Positions 1 to 6,614 of a stretch of DNA of 7,488 nucleotides are shown piece by piece. Numbering within the stretch: position 1 is the stretch's first letter; each line of letters begins with the position of its first letter. The stretch comes from Saprospiraceae bacterium UBA2329. GTDB lineage: Bacteria; Bacteroidota; Bacteroidia; Chitinophagales; Saprospiraceae. The stretch is taken from assembly GCA_002344975.1 (NCBI GenBank), contig DDUV01000125.1:1-7488 (forward strand). The letters are read 5' to 3'. The position numbers and the translations under genes are program-made. The notes beneath the pieces were generated by a model. That model searched no databases, was not told where the DNA came from, and saw only the letters and a program-made list of their open reading frames with translations.

Positions 1-265
1 TGAAGAGAAAATGGAGGCGAAAACGCTCGCCTCAGCGTTGCTACTTGTATGTATAAATAGCAGAGGGACTGTTATCTGATTTTGTACTCTATAAATCGGT
101 GTTTTTTAATTTTTTTCTAAAACAGCACCAGCCGCCTGCTAAAAACTGCGGCTACACAAGGCGTGGCCGGGTTCACCCGTCTTTCCCGTTCAGGATATGG
201 TTTTTCAAATACTGAATGGTGATGACCATGTCAGCTACTAAGGGCAATCGCCGGCCCGAAAAAAA
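1..265. other. Intergenic region, no recognisable gene
   Basis: I see no convincing coding frame on either strand here; only very short frames occur. Two small inverted repeats are visible. One has arms 14-20 and 27-33 (7 bp, 6-nt loop) and overlaps a mutually exclusive 6-bp pairing of 22-27 with 34-39. The other has arms 130-135 and 148-153 (6 bp, 12-nt loop). Neither is followed by a clean T-run on the plus strand. Between them lies an AT-rich stretch (about 90-122) with T homopolymers. The region is downstream of truA on the minus strand, so it could contain that gene's 3' end signals, but no classic terminator is evident. Confidence 0.5.
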
Positions 266-1009
266 TCATCCATACGGATACTTCACCTCGGTGAGAAACA
301 GCCCGTCGGGCGGGATGCTCCAGCTTTTGGCGATGCGGGTTTGTTGTTCCAGGGCCTTGCGTATTTCGTCCAAAGAGACCTGGCCCAGACCCGCGTTGAG
401 GCAAGCCCCCACAATAAGGCGCACCATGCCGCGCAGGAAGCGGTCGGCAGAGATGTGGAATACCAGGCGGTGCCGGGCCTCATCGAGCACCCACTCGGAG
501 CGGCTGAGCGCGCAGCGCATGGTTTTGGCGTCGGTTTCAGACTTGCAAAAAGGGAAGAACAGTTCGTACTGAGGCAGCAGGGCAGCGGCTTGTTGGACGA
601 GGTCCATATCCAAGCGCTCGAAGAAGGGGAAATGCCAGCTTGTATGCAGTTCGAAGGGATTTTTGACCACAGAAATATGGTACTCGTAGCTGCGCAGTAC
701 GGCATCGAAGCGGGCGTGCGCTTCGGGTGCAACGGGCCATACCCGGTACAGCGCAATGTCGGGCGGCAACATGCGATTGAGGCGACCGAGGAACTCCGGT
801 TGGAACTCGTTTTCGAGGTCGAAGTGCATGACATATTGCGAGGCGTGCACCCCCGCGTCGGTACGGCCGCAGCCCGTCACTTCCACCTGTTCACGGAGGA
901 GGGTCGAGAGGGCGGTTTCTATTTTTTCCTGCACGGACATGCCGTTCGGTTGGCGTTGCCAGCCGCAGTATTGAGTTCCATTGTAGGCCAGTTCGGCGAA
1001 GTAGCGCAT
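266..1009 (-). CDS. truA: tRNA pseudouridine synthase A (TruA)
   Basis: TruA isomerises uridine to pseudouridine at positions 38-40 in the anticodon stem-loop of many tRNAs; it is a cytoplasmic enzyme. The 247-aa protein has the usual family length. It opens with the typical 'YNGTQYCGWQRQPN' segment (residues 9-22). The catalytic motif is GCGRTDAGVHA (residues 46-56), with the nucleophilic aspartate at residue 51. A central 'RFDAVLRSYEYHI' block, the 'FLRGMVRLIVG' block and the C-terminal 'PPDGLFLTEVKYP' ending are all characteristic. The ATG at 1009-1007 gives the expected N-terminus directly before the first conserved strand. No Shine-Dalgarno sequence is seen; instead, an 8-nt tandem repeat begins 7 nt upstream. 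The gene is divergent from the RlmI-like methyltransferase and has no visible operon partner. The identification is firm; which of positions 38, 39 and 40 are modified is inferred from the family. Confidence 0.97.
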   Translation of the reverse strand: MRYFAELAYNGTQYCGWQRQPNGMSVQEKIETALSTLLREQVEVTGCGRTDAGVHASQYVMHFDLENEFQPEFLGRLNRMLPPDIALYRVWPVAPEAHARFDAVLRSYEYHISVVKNPFELHTSWHFPFFERLDMDLVQQAAALLPQYELFFPFCKSETDAKTMRCALSRSEWVLDEARHRLVFHISADRFLRGMVRLIVGACLNAGLGQVSLDEIRKALEQQTRIAKSWSIPPDGLFLTEVKYPYG

Positions 1010-1016
1010 GGGATGA

Positions 1017-1064
1017 TGAGACTATGAGACGGTGAGATTGTGAGACTTCCAGACGGTGAGACGG
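1017..1064. repeat. Octanucleotide tandem repeat (TGAGACnn)x6 upstream of truA
   Basis: Six consecutive 8-nt units are visible in register: TGAGACTA, TGAGACGG, TGAGATTG, TGAGACTT, CCAGACGG and TGAGACGG. The array ends 7 nt from the truA start codon, so on the minus strand it occupies the expected leader or promoter position. The unit length is not a multiple of three. Units are imperfect, so the array is probably old or selected for a core GAGAC/AGAC sequence and not freshly expanded. Its function is unknown; it may be a simple-sequence array, a protein-binding array, or neutral. Confidence 0.85.
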
Positions 1065-1133
1065 CCGGTATCGCTTCAGTTTTGTTATAAATACTCAGTA
1101 AGGTTTAAATGAAAAAAGTTTGTTTCGGCGGTT

Positions 1134-1184
1134 TAGTGAAGGGCGACTGGGCCAAGACCAGGCCCCGTAGTCACCCCTTCACTA
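1134..1184. other. 51-nt imperfect hairpin in the divergent intergenic region
   Basis: A long self-complementary element is directly visible. Outer stem: 1134-1143 pairs with 1175-1184 (10 bp, TAGTGAAGGG/CCCTTCACTA). After a small internal loop (C1144 against A1173-C1174), 1145-1148 pairs with 1169-1172 (GACT/AGTC). With a 3-nt bulge (1166-1168), 1149-1153 pairs with 1161-1165 (GGGCC/GGCCC), closing a 7-nt loop at 1154-1160. This gives 19 bp in 51 nt. GCG at 1128-1130 can add three more pairs with 1185-1187. No T-run follows on the plus strand; on the minus strand a T6 run at 1113-1118 lies about 15 nt beyond the stem. It could be a structured RNA leader, a small RNA, or a REP-like or miniature mobile repeat. 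The rest of 1065-1274 shows no gene I can support. Confidence 0.6.
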
Positions 1185-1274
1185 CGCAGAGAAACTTCAT
1201 TTACACTGCACTCAGTTGGAGGCGTAAAGGTACTTTTTTATTAGAAAATCCCGAAAACCCCTACCTTTCGCCCC

Positions 1275-2462
1275 ATGACCATCAAAACAGCCATACTACA
1301 CAAGGGCAAAGACGCGCCCCTGCGCCGTCGCCATCCCTGGGTTTTTTCGGGCGCTATCCGGCGTTGGGAAGGCCGCCCGCAAGACGGCGAGGTAGTAGAA
1401 GTGCGCAGTGCCGACGGCGAGTTGCTCGGCACGGGGCATTTTCAGGACGGCAGCATTCAGGTGCGGGTATTCGCTTTTGAACAAGTAGAAGTCAATACCG
1501 ATTTCTGGACCGCCAAGCTGAACAACGCCTTCGAACTGCGCCGCCGACTGGGACTGCCTCAAGCGGGCCATACCGATTGCTACCGACTGATACACGGCGA
1601 GGGCGACGGTCTGCCCGGCCTCATCATTGACGTATATGGGCGCACAGCGGCCTTGCAATGCCATTCCATCGGCATGCACCTGCACCGCCACGAACTGGCC
1701 GAGGCACTGCACCGCACGCTCGGCGAAAACCTGCTGGCCGTGTATGACAAAAGCGCCGACTCGCTGCCCTCGGCTTATGGCGCTGCCGTGACGCCGGGCT
1801 ACCTCAGCGGCCACAACGAACCCGCGCCGGTGCTGGAAAACGGCCACGCTTTCGAGGTGGACTGGGAAGGTGGTCAAAAAACCGGTTTCTTTTTGGATCA
1901 GAGAGACAACCGCCAACTGTTGGCACAGTACGCTGCCGGTCAAACGGTGCTCAATGCCTTCAGCTACACGGGCGGGTTTTCGGTGTATGCACTGGCTGCC
2001 GGCGCCCGGCTCGTGCACTCGGTGGACATCAGCGGAAAAGCAGTAGAGGCCGCCGTTCGCAATGCCGCGCTGACCGGCGTGCCTGCCGATCGCCATGAGG
2101 GCATCGTGTCGGATGTGCTCAAATATTTGCAAACTTCCGAAGACGGCTTGTACGACATCATGGTGGTGGACCCGCCGGCTTTCGCCAAGAGCACCGAGAA
2201 ACGCCACAACGCCATACAAGCCTACAAACGCCTCAATGCGCTGGCCATGCGCAAAATCAAACCGGGCGGACTGCTGTTCACATTCTCCTGTTCGCAGGTG
2301 GTGGACCGGACGATGTTTTATAACACCATGGTGGCCGCGGCCATAGAAGCCGGGCGGGCGGTGCGGGTATTGCATCATCTTCGGCAACCGGCGGATCACC
2401 CGGTGAGCTTGTTCCATCCGGAGGGAGAGTATTTGAAGGGCCTTGTATTGGAGGTAGAATGA
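1275..2462 (+). CDS. rlmI: Class I rRNA large-subunit (cytosine-C5-)methyltransferase, RlmI-like
   Basis: Predicted SAM-dependent methyltransferase of the RlmI/YccW family (COG1092), which makes m5C1962 in 23S rRNA. The 395-aa length matches the family. Residues 1-70 form a PUA-type RNA-binding domain with the hallmark 'RHPWVFSGAI' (19-28). A central linker domain carries 'YRLIHGEGDGLPGLIIDVYG' (103-122). The Rossmann methyltransferase domain begins after 'GQKTGFFLDQRDNR' (200-213). It contains the SAM-binding motif 'NAFSYTGGFS' (227-236), an acidic strand end at D251, motif IV 'DPPAF' (299-303) and 'FSCS', with the candidate catalytic cysteine at 339. The ATG start gives the typical short N-terminus before the PUA domain. 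A TACCTTTC sequence at 1262-1269 resembles the Bacteroidota -7 element; if used, the mRNA would be nearly leaderless (inference). The exact target base is inferred from homology. Confidence 0.93.
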   Translation: MTIKTAILHKGKDAPLRRRHPWVFSGAIRRWEGRPQDGEVVEVRSADGELLGTGHFQDGSIQVRVFAFEQVEVNTDFWTAKLNNAFELRRRLGLPQAGHTDCYRLIHGEGDGLPGLIIDVYGRTAALQCHSIGMHLHRHELAEALHRTLGENLLAVYDKSADSLPSAYGAAVTPGYLSGHNEPAPVLENGHAFEVDWEGGQKTGFFLDQRDNRQLLAQYAAGQTVLNAFSYTGGFSVYALAAGARLVHSVDISGKAVEAAVRNAALTGVPADRHEGIVSDVLKYLQTSEDGLYDIMVVDPPAFAKSTEKRHNAIQAYKRLNALAMRKIKPGGLLFTFSCSQVVDRTMFYNTMVAAAIEAGRAVRVLHHLRQPADHPVSLFHPEGEYLKGLVLEVE

Positions 2463-2564
2463 GGTAGTTAAGAGCTGTTGGCTTTGGCTGAGCAATGGCA
2501 GGCCAATGCCAACGTTCCGACAAGGCATTTCCAGAAAACAAAAGAACAATTCAATTGCATTGCT

Positions 2565-3020
2565 ATGAAAAAAATGATGATTGCTACGCTGGCGCTGATG
2601 AGCGTTGCCTTCACCACATTGGAAGCGCAAAAAAAAACGCCCGGCCAGGAGGCGGTTTCTTCGGATGTTGTAGAAAGCCTGCCTCGTTTCCCTGGATGCG
2701 AAGACCAAGCAGATGAAAAAATCAAAATAGCCTGCTCCAACGGGAAATTGGCTGAATTTATAGCTCAAAACATCGCCTATCCGCCCAAAGCATTTAAAAA
2801 AGGCATTCAAGGCAAACCGGTAGTTTCATTTACGGTGGAAAAAGACGGCAGCCTCAGCAATATCAAGGTATTGAGGGAAATAGGAGGCGGCTGCGGCAAG
2901 GAAGCAGCACGTGTAATCCAGTTGATGAACGACCGAGGCTTGCGATGGATTCCGGGCATGCAAAATGGTACACCGGTGCGCGTCACATACTCGCTGCCGA
3001 TTGGATTCAAATTGCAATAA
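2565..3020 (+). CDS. Secreted TonB C-terminal-domain protein
   Basis: The 151-aa product starts with a signal peptide: MKK, then a hydrophobic core (about residues 5-18) and a likely cleavage after Leu-Glu-Ala (residue 21). The mature protein carries a TonB-type C-terminal domain (about 61-149). Visible landmarks are 'AEFIAQNIAYPPKA' (63-76), 'GIQGKPVVSFTVEKDGSL' (80-97), 'GGGCGKEAARVI' (107-118) and 'WIPGMQNGTPVRVTYSLP' (128-145). Cysteines at 45, 57 and 110 fit the Bacteroidota subfamily with 'PRFPGCE' ahead of the domain. It lacks the proline-rich periplasmic spanner and permanent N-terminal anchor of a true TonB, so it is likely a free periplasmic or envelope protein of unknown partner. 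I chose the ATG at 2565 because it gives the signal peptide; the longer frame from a TTG at 2478 adds an implausible N-terminus. GC is lower than in rlmI. Confidence 0.85.
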   Translation: MKKMMIATLALMSVAFTTLEAQKKTPGQEAVSSDVVESLPRFPGCEDQADEKIKIACSNGKLAEFIAQNIAYPPKAFKKGIQGKPVVSFTVEKDGSLSNIKVLREIGGGCGKEAARVIQLMNDRGLRWIPGMQNGTPVRVTYSLPIGFKLQ

Positions 3021-3077
3021 ATATCAATAGAACCCACGAGACGAAAACAGGTAATTTAATTCATACACCATCCTGCA

Positions 3078-4370
3078 ATGAGCACCCACACCGCCACCCT
3101 CAACAACCCGCGCACCATCAATGCCTGGGCGTTTTTCGACTGGGCCAATTCAGCCTTCGCTCTCGTTATTACATCGGCTATATTTCCCGCTTATTTCGCT
3201 GCCGTGACCAACGATCAGGTGCGCATTTTCGGCATCGAGATGTCCAACAGTTCGCTGTATGCGTATGCGGTATCGGCCTCGTATCTGGTCATTGCCATCT
3301 GCTCGCCCATTTTGTCGGGCATAGCCGATTATGGCGGCCGGCGTATGTTTTTCCTCAAATTTTTCACCATCTTCGGAGCCTTGGGCTGCCTGTCGCTGTA
3401 CTTGTTTCGGGGCATGCCTTCTTTAGCCATCGGCCTGACGGGCTTCATCGTGGCCATGATCGGTTTTGCCGGGGGCTTGGTTTTTTACAATTCCTTTTTG
3501 CCGCAAATCGTGACCGAAGACCGCTACGACCGCGTGAGCGCGCGCGGCTTTTCCTTCGGCTATGTGGGCAGCGTTTTGTTGTTGTTGGTCAATCTTTGGA
3601 TGATTCTCAATTCAGAAAAAATCGGCTTTGCCAATGAGGGCGTGGCCACCCGCTTGGCCTTCGTCATGGTAGGACTGTGGTGGATCGGCTTTGCGCAAAT
3701 CCCCTTCCGCCGCCTGCCCCGCGACCCCAAAGACCGCCCCAAACAGCAATTGCTGACCAAAGGCTTCAAAGAATTGGCCAAAGTAGCCCGCATAGTAGCT
3801 CAATCAAAAGACATGACGCGCTTTCTCGGCTCGTTTTTCTGTTACAGCGCCGGCGTGCAAACGGCCATTTTCCTGGCGGCCACCTTTGCTGAAAAGGAAT
3901 TGAAATTTGAGAGCACCGAACTCATCATCATCATTCTCATCCTTCAGTTGGTGGCCATCGGCGGGGCCTATTTTTTTGCCAAAGTATCCGACTGGCGGGG
4001 CAACAAATTCTCACTCATGGCCATGCTCGTCATCTGGACGGGGATATGTTTTGCAGCCAATCAGGTTTACACCAAAACGCAGTTTTACTTCCTGGCCGCT
4101 GCGGTGGGATTGGTCGTAGGCGGCATACAATCGCTGTCGCGCTCCACCTATTCCAAACTCATCCCGGAAGGCACCAAAGACACTACCTCGTTTTTCAGCT
4201 TTTACGATGTGCTGGAAAAAACCGCCATCATCATCGGTACATTCGGCTTCGGCTTCATCGCACAGGTCACGGGCAGCATGCGCATGAGCGTGTTGTTGCT
4301 GGCCGCTTTTTTCGTGCTCGGCATGGTTATTCTGGCTTCGGTGAAAATCCGCCATACGAGGGAAGTTTAG
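3078..4370 (+). CDS. UMF1-family MFS transporter (Atg22-like)
   Basis: The 430-aa integral inner-membrane protein is rich in hydrophobic segments compatible with 12 transmembrane helices: six before and six after a cytoplasmic loop at about residues 212-245 (charged, 'RRLPRDPKDRPKQQ'). The N-terminal 'NAWAFFDWANSAFALVITSAIFP' region (15-37) is the signature of the UMF1 group, which is related to fungal vacuolar Atg22. An MFS motif-A-like 'GIADYGGRRMFFL' is at 81-93 between helices 2 and 3. 'GGIQSLSRSTYSKLIPEG' (348-365) and 'FFSFYDVLEKTA' (372-383) are typical of the C-terminal half. The substrate is unknown; Atg22 is linked to amino-acid efflux, but that cannot be transferred reliably. The ATG at 3078 follows a 57-bp gap after the TonB-domain gene, so co-transcription is possible but not shown. 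The gene has GC-rich core-genome codon use. Confidence 0.92.
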   Translation: MSTHTATLNNPRTINAWAFFDWANSAFALVITSAIFPAYFAAVTNDQVRIFGIEMSNSSLYAYAVSASYLVIAICSPILSGIADYGGRRMFFLKFFTIFGALGCLSLYLFRGMPSLAIGLTGFIVAMIGFAGGLVFYNSFLPQIVTEDRYDRVSARGFSFGYVGSVLLLLVNLWMILNSEKIGFANEGVATRLAFVMVGLWWIGFAQIPFRRLPRDPKDRPKQQLLTKGFKELAKVARIVAQSKDMTRFLGSFFCYSAGVQTAIFLAATFAEKELKFESTELIIIILILQLVAIGGAYFFAKVSDWRGNKFSLMAMLVIWTGICFAANQVYTKTQFYFLAAAVGLVVGGIQSLSRSTYSKLIPEGTKDTTSFFSFYDVLEKTAIIIGTFGFGFIAQVTGSMRMSVLLLAAFFVLGMVILASVKIRHTREV

Positions 4371-4400
4371 TTTAAAGGTGTCGAATTAGAACCCTTTAAA
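4371..4400 (+). terminator. AT-rich inverted repeat directly after the MFS stop codon
   Basis: TTTAAAGG (4371-4378) and CCTTTAAA (4393-4400) form a perfect 8-bp stem with a 14-nt loop, beginning at the first base after the permease stop. The stem is AT-rich and is followed by A residues, not T residues, on the plus strand. It is therefore a weak intrinsic terminator candidate at best, and could instead be an mRNA 3'-end stabiliser or an operator for the next gene. Confidence 0.3.
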
Positions 4401-4424
4401 AAAGAAGCCGGACTGAATAGTTTT

Positions 4425-4432
4425 TATCTTAC
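4425..4432 (+). promoter_or_regulatory. Possible Bacteroidota -7 promoter element upstream of the RhuM gene
   Basis: TATCTTAC lies 8 nt before the RhuM start codon and resembles the TAnnTTTG -7 element used by Bacteroidota sigma factors (TA and two Ts match in register). An overlapping TAGTTTTT occurs at 4418-4425. I see no good TTTG -33 box at the expected spacing, so the call is tentative. Confidence 0.25.
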
Positions 4433-4440
4433 ATCGAAAA

Positions 4441-5283
4441 ATGGAAAATAAAAAGCATCAGCCAAAGACCTCCGAAGGCTTCAATGAAATCTTACTGTAC
4501 ACTACGCCCAACGGCAATGTGAAAGTGGAAATTTATCTGCAAAACGAAACCATTTGGCTTACTCAGCAAAGAATTGCCGAACTGTTTGGGGTGGACAGGA
4601 GTGTGGTTACGAAACATTTAGCTAATATCTACATAGAGGGAGAATTGAGTAAAGAGGCAACTTGTGCAAAAATTGCACAGGTTCAAACGGAGGGGAATCG
4701 GGAGGTAAACCAGCTAATTGAATTCTACAACTTAGACGCCATCATTTCAGTAGGCTATCGGGTAAACAGCAGCCGGGCAACAGCTTTCAGAATTTGGGCT
4801 ACCGAGCGGCTTAAAGAATACATCATCAAGGGCTTTACCATGGATGATGAGCGTTTGAAGAACCCCAACAACATTTTTGGTAAAGACTATTTTGAAGAAC
4901 AGCTTGCCCGCATACGCGACATACGCAGTAGTGAACGCCGGTTTTACCAAAAAATCACCGATATCTATGCCCAATGCAGCGCTGATTACAAAGCAGATGC
5001 AGAAATTACCAAAACCTTTTTTGCCACAGTTCAAAATAAATTACACTGGGCTATTACAGGGCAAACGGCTGCCGAAATTATCCATGCGAGAGCCGACAGC
5101 AATAAGGAAAACATGGGGCTGACAAACTGGAAAAATGCTCCTGCCGGAAAAATTCGTAAATCGGATATGGGCATTGCCAAAAACTACCTGAACGAACAGG
5201 AATTAGACGGGCTGAACCGCATCGTATCCATGTATCTCGACTTGCCGAAATGCAAGCCAACAGAGGAGTTGTCATGTACATGA
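4441..5283 (+). CDS. RhuM-family (virulence RhuM-like) protein, N-terminal part, frameshifted
   Basis: RhuM-like proteins (COG3943, named after Salmonella rhuM) are widespread accessory proteins of unknown biochemical function, often found in mobile or variable regions. This 280-aa frame shows the family's conserved order: 'GNVKVEIYLQNETIWLTQQRIAELFGV' with a helix-turn-helix-like segment (38-69), 'NLDAIISVGYRVNSSRATAFRIWATERLKEYI' (97-128), 'GFTMDDERLKNP' (131-142), and 'LARIRDIRSSERRFYQKITDIYA' (155-177). A 'LHWAITGQTAAEII' block is at 201-214. The family sequence runs to Leu268 and then breaks: residues 269-280 (PKCKPTEELSCT) are out of frame, and the expected C-terminus continues at 5244-5486 in the -1 frame. 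Inserting one base near 5244-5246 would give a continuous protein of about 348 aa, close to normal RhuM length. The gene is AT-richer than both neighbours, which suggests horizontal acquisition. It may be a recent pseudogene, a split functional gene, or a sequencing or assembly error. Confidence 0.85.
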   Translation: MENKKHQPKTSEGFNEILLYTTPNGNVKVEIYLQNETIWLTQQRIAELFGVDRSVVTKHLANIYIEGELSKEATCAKIAQVQTEGNREVNQLIEFYNLDAIISVGYRVNSSRATAFRIWATERLKEYIIKGFTMDDERLKNPNNIFGKDYFEEQLARIRDIRSSERRFYQKITDIYAQCSADYKADAEITKTFFATVQNKLHWAITGQTAAEIIHARADSNKENMGLTNWKNAPAGKIRKSDMGIAKNYLNEQELDGLNRIVSMYLDLPKCKPTEELSCT

Positions 5284-5486
5284 AAGACTGGATAGCGCGG
5301 CTGGACGCTTTTTTACAATTTAATGAACAGGCCATTCTGAAAGACGCCGGAAAAGTAAGTCATGAAGTAGCTTTAGCTCTTGCGGAAACTGAATTTGACA
5401 AGTTTAACAAAAAGCAAGATGCCTTGTATGAAAGCGATTTTGATAAGTTGACCAAAACACTTTCCAGCAACAAAAAAGAAAAATGA
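5250..5486 (+). pseudogene. Displaced C-terminal part of the RhuM-family gene
   Basis: This frame encodes the conserved RhuM C-terminal region, including 'MYMKDWIARLDAFLQFNEQ' and 'GKVSHEVALALAETEFDKF'. Read from 5244 it begins A-E-M-Q-A-N, exactly what the family shows after '..MYLDL', so the two frames join if one base is restored near 5244-5246. There is no slippery heptamer of the X XXY YYZ type at the junction (CTCGACTTGCCG), so programmed -1 frameshifting is unlikely. The stop of the upstream frame (5281-5283) overlaps an internal ATG of this frame (5280-5282) as ATGA. Coupled re-initiation could therefore make a separate peptide of about 68 aa starting MKDWIARL. The 3' end lies 19 nt before the kinase gene. 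Confidence 0.85.
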
Positions 5487-5505
5487 TAAATAACTTCATA
5501 GCTCT

Positions 5506-6570
5506 ATGAGCAACCCAACCACCACCGTTCGTCCCGGCGAAGAACTGCCCTTGGACGCCTTGAGTGATTACCTGCTCGCCCATTGGCCGGGCTTTTCCCA
5601 AATCACCGCACTGCGGCAGTTTCCCGGCGGGTATTCCAACCTCACCTACCTGTTGGAAACCGACGCCGGCGCGGTCGTCTTGCGCAGGCCGCCCTTCGGC
5701 GCACAGATCAAATCGGCCCACGACATGGGGCGCGAATTTCGGGTGCTCTCTCTGCTGCAAGGCCATTTTGACAAAATACCGCAGCCCGTGCTCATCTGCG
5801 AAGACGATAGCATCATCGGAGCGCCGTTTTACCTCATGGAGCAGGTGCAGGGCGTCATTTTGCGGTCCAAACCGCCGAAGGAATTTCAACTCAGTCCCGA
5901 CAACATGCGCCGCATATCGGAAGCCTCCGTGGACACGCTGGCCGCCCTGCACGCCATTGATCTGGAGGCGAGCGGACTGCTCCAATTGGGCAAGCCGCAG
6001 GGCTATATCGAACGCCAAACCACCGGCTGGGTGGAGCGTTACCGCAAAGCCGAGACCGATGCCATAGCCGACATGGACGCCGTGGCGGAGTGGCTGACTG
6101 CGCATCGCCCGAACGACGGAGCGCCCGCTTTTTTGCACAACGATTTCAAATACGACAACATCGTACTCGATCCCGCCGATCCAGGGCGCGTAGTGGCGGT
6201 ATTGGACTGGGAAATGGCCACCGTGGGCGATCCGCTGATGGACCTCGGCACTACCCTCGCCTACTGGACCGAAGCCGCCGAGGCCGAAGCGCTGCCCTTA
6301 GCTGCCGCCAACCTGACCTGGCTGCCGGGCAACCTCCGCCGCGAGCAGGCATTGGAGCGCTACGCCGCCCAAACCGGCCGAAATGCGGATGATTTTCTGT
6401 TCTTCTTCGTGTTCGGCGCTTTCAAAATCGGAGTCATTGTGCAGCAGATTTACGCCCGCTACAAAAAAGGCTATACGCAGGATGCCCGCTTTGCCGGCCT
6501 GCTGGATGCGGTGCGGCATTTCGGCAGAATGGGCGCCGGGGCCATCGAGCGGGGTCGGATGGGCGGGTAA
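5506..6570 (+). CDS. APH-fold phosphotransferase, ACAD10/11- or LvaA-type
   Basis: Predicted cytosolic small-molecule kinase of the aminoglycoside-phosphotransferase fold, 354 aa. Visible motifs in order: a nucleotide-loop-like 'FPGGYSNLTYLLE' (39-51); 'VVLRRPPFG' (57-65), where the usual ATP-contacting basic residue sits; 'EFRVLSLL' (77-84); the catalytic-loop Brenner motif 'HNDFKYDNIVLDP' (211-223) with catalytic Asp213 and Asn218; and the metal-binding 'VLDWEMATVGDPLMDLG' (232-248) with Asp234. This motif set matches the subgroup related to the kinase domain of ACAD10/ACAD11 and bacterial LvaA, which phosphorylate 4-hydroxyacyl-CoAs. It does not match true antibiotic-resistance enzymes. 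No acyl-CoA dehydrogenase gene is adjacent in this window, so substrate assignment is inference. The start at 5506 follows the RhuM remnant by 19 nt; GC-rich codon use contrasts with that neighbour. Confidence 0.88.
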   Translation: MSNPTTTVRPGEELPLDALSDYLLAHWPGFSQITALRQFPGGYSNLTYLLETDAGAVVLRRPPFGAQIKSAHDMGREFRVLSLLQGHFDKIPQPVLICEDDSIIGAPFYLMEQVQGVILRSKPPKEFQLSPDNMRRISEASVDTLAALHAIDLEASGLLQLGKPQGYIERQTTGWVERYRKAETDAIADMDAVAEWLTAHRPNDGAPAFLHNDFKYDNIVLDPADPGRVVAVLDWEMATVGDPLMDLGTTLAYWTEAAEAEALPLAAANLTWLPGNLRREQALERYAAQTGRNADDFLFFFVFGAFKIGVIVQQIYARYKKGYTQDARFAGLLDAVRHFGRMGAGAIERGRMGG

Positions 6571-6614
6571 GAGTCGGCGCGACGAACAGAATGGCGGCGT
6601 TTAGCGCGCGACCG

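Noticed and set aside
202..260. Short minus-strand frame reading ...MVITIQYLKNHILNGKDG downstream of truA
   Set aside because: Too short, with no supporting context or recognised family; chance cannot be excluded.
341..1027. Plus-strand open frame of 228 codons opposite truA
   Set aside because: It is the antisense shadow of truA, whose catalytic motif and full family length are unmistakable.
1017..1064. CRISPR-like array
   Set aside because: Units are only 8 nt with no spacers, and no cas genes are present.
1109..1480. Plus-strand 123-codon frame starting MKKVCFGGLVKG
   Set aside because: It runs through the hairpin and overlaps the methyltransferase in another frame with low-complexity Arg/Pro-rich sequence, so it is unlikely to be coding.
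2478..2564. N-terminal extension of the TonB-domain protein from a TTG
   Set aside because: The extension would bury the signal peptide; the ATG at 2565 gives a proper Sec signal.
1296..2810. Long minus-strand open frame of about 500 codons opposite the rlmI-like gene
   Set aside because: It lies antisense to a gene with clear family motifs, shows no recognisable domain, and arises from the GC-skewed codon structure of the real gene.
5236..5250. Programmed -1 frameshift in RhuM
   Set aside because: No slippery heptamer and no obvious downstream stimulatory structure; a single-base deletion or sequence error explains the data better.
5506..6570. Antibiotic (aminoglycoside) resistance kinase
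   Set aside because: The fold is shared, but the 'FPGGYSNLTY' and 'HNDFKYDN' motifs fit the ACAD10/11-LvaA group rather than resistance enzymes.
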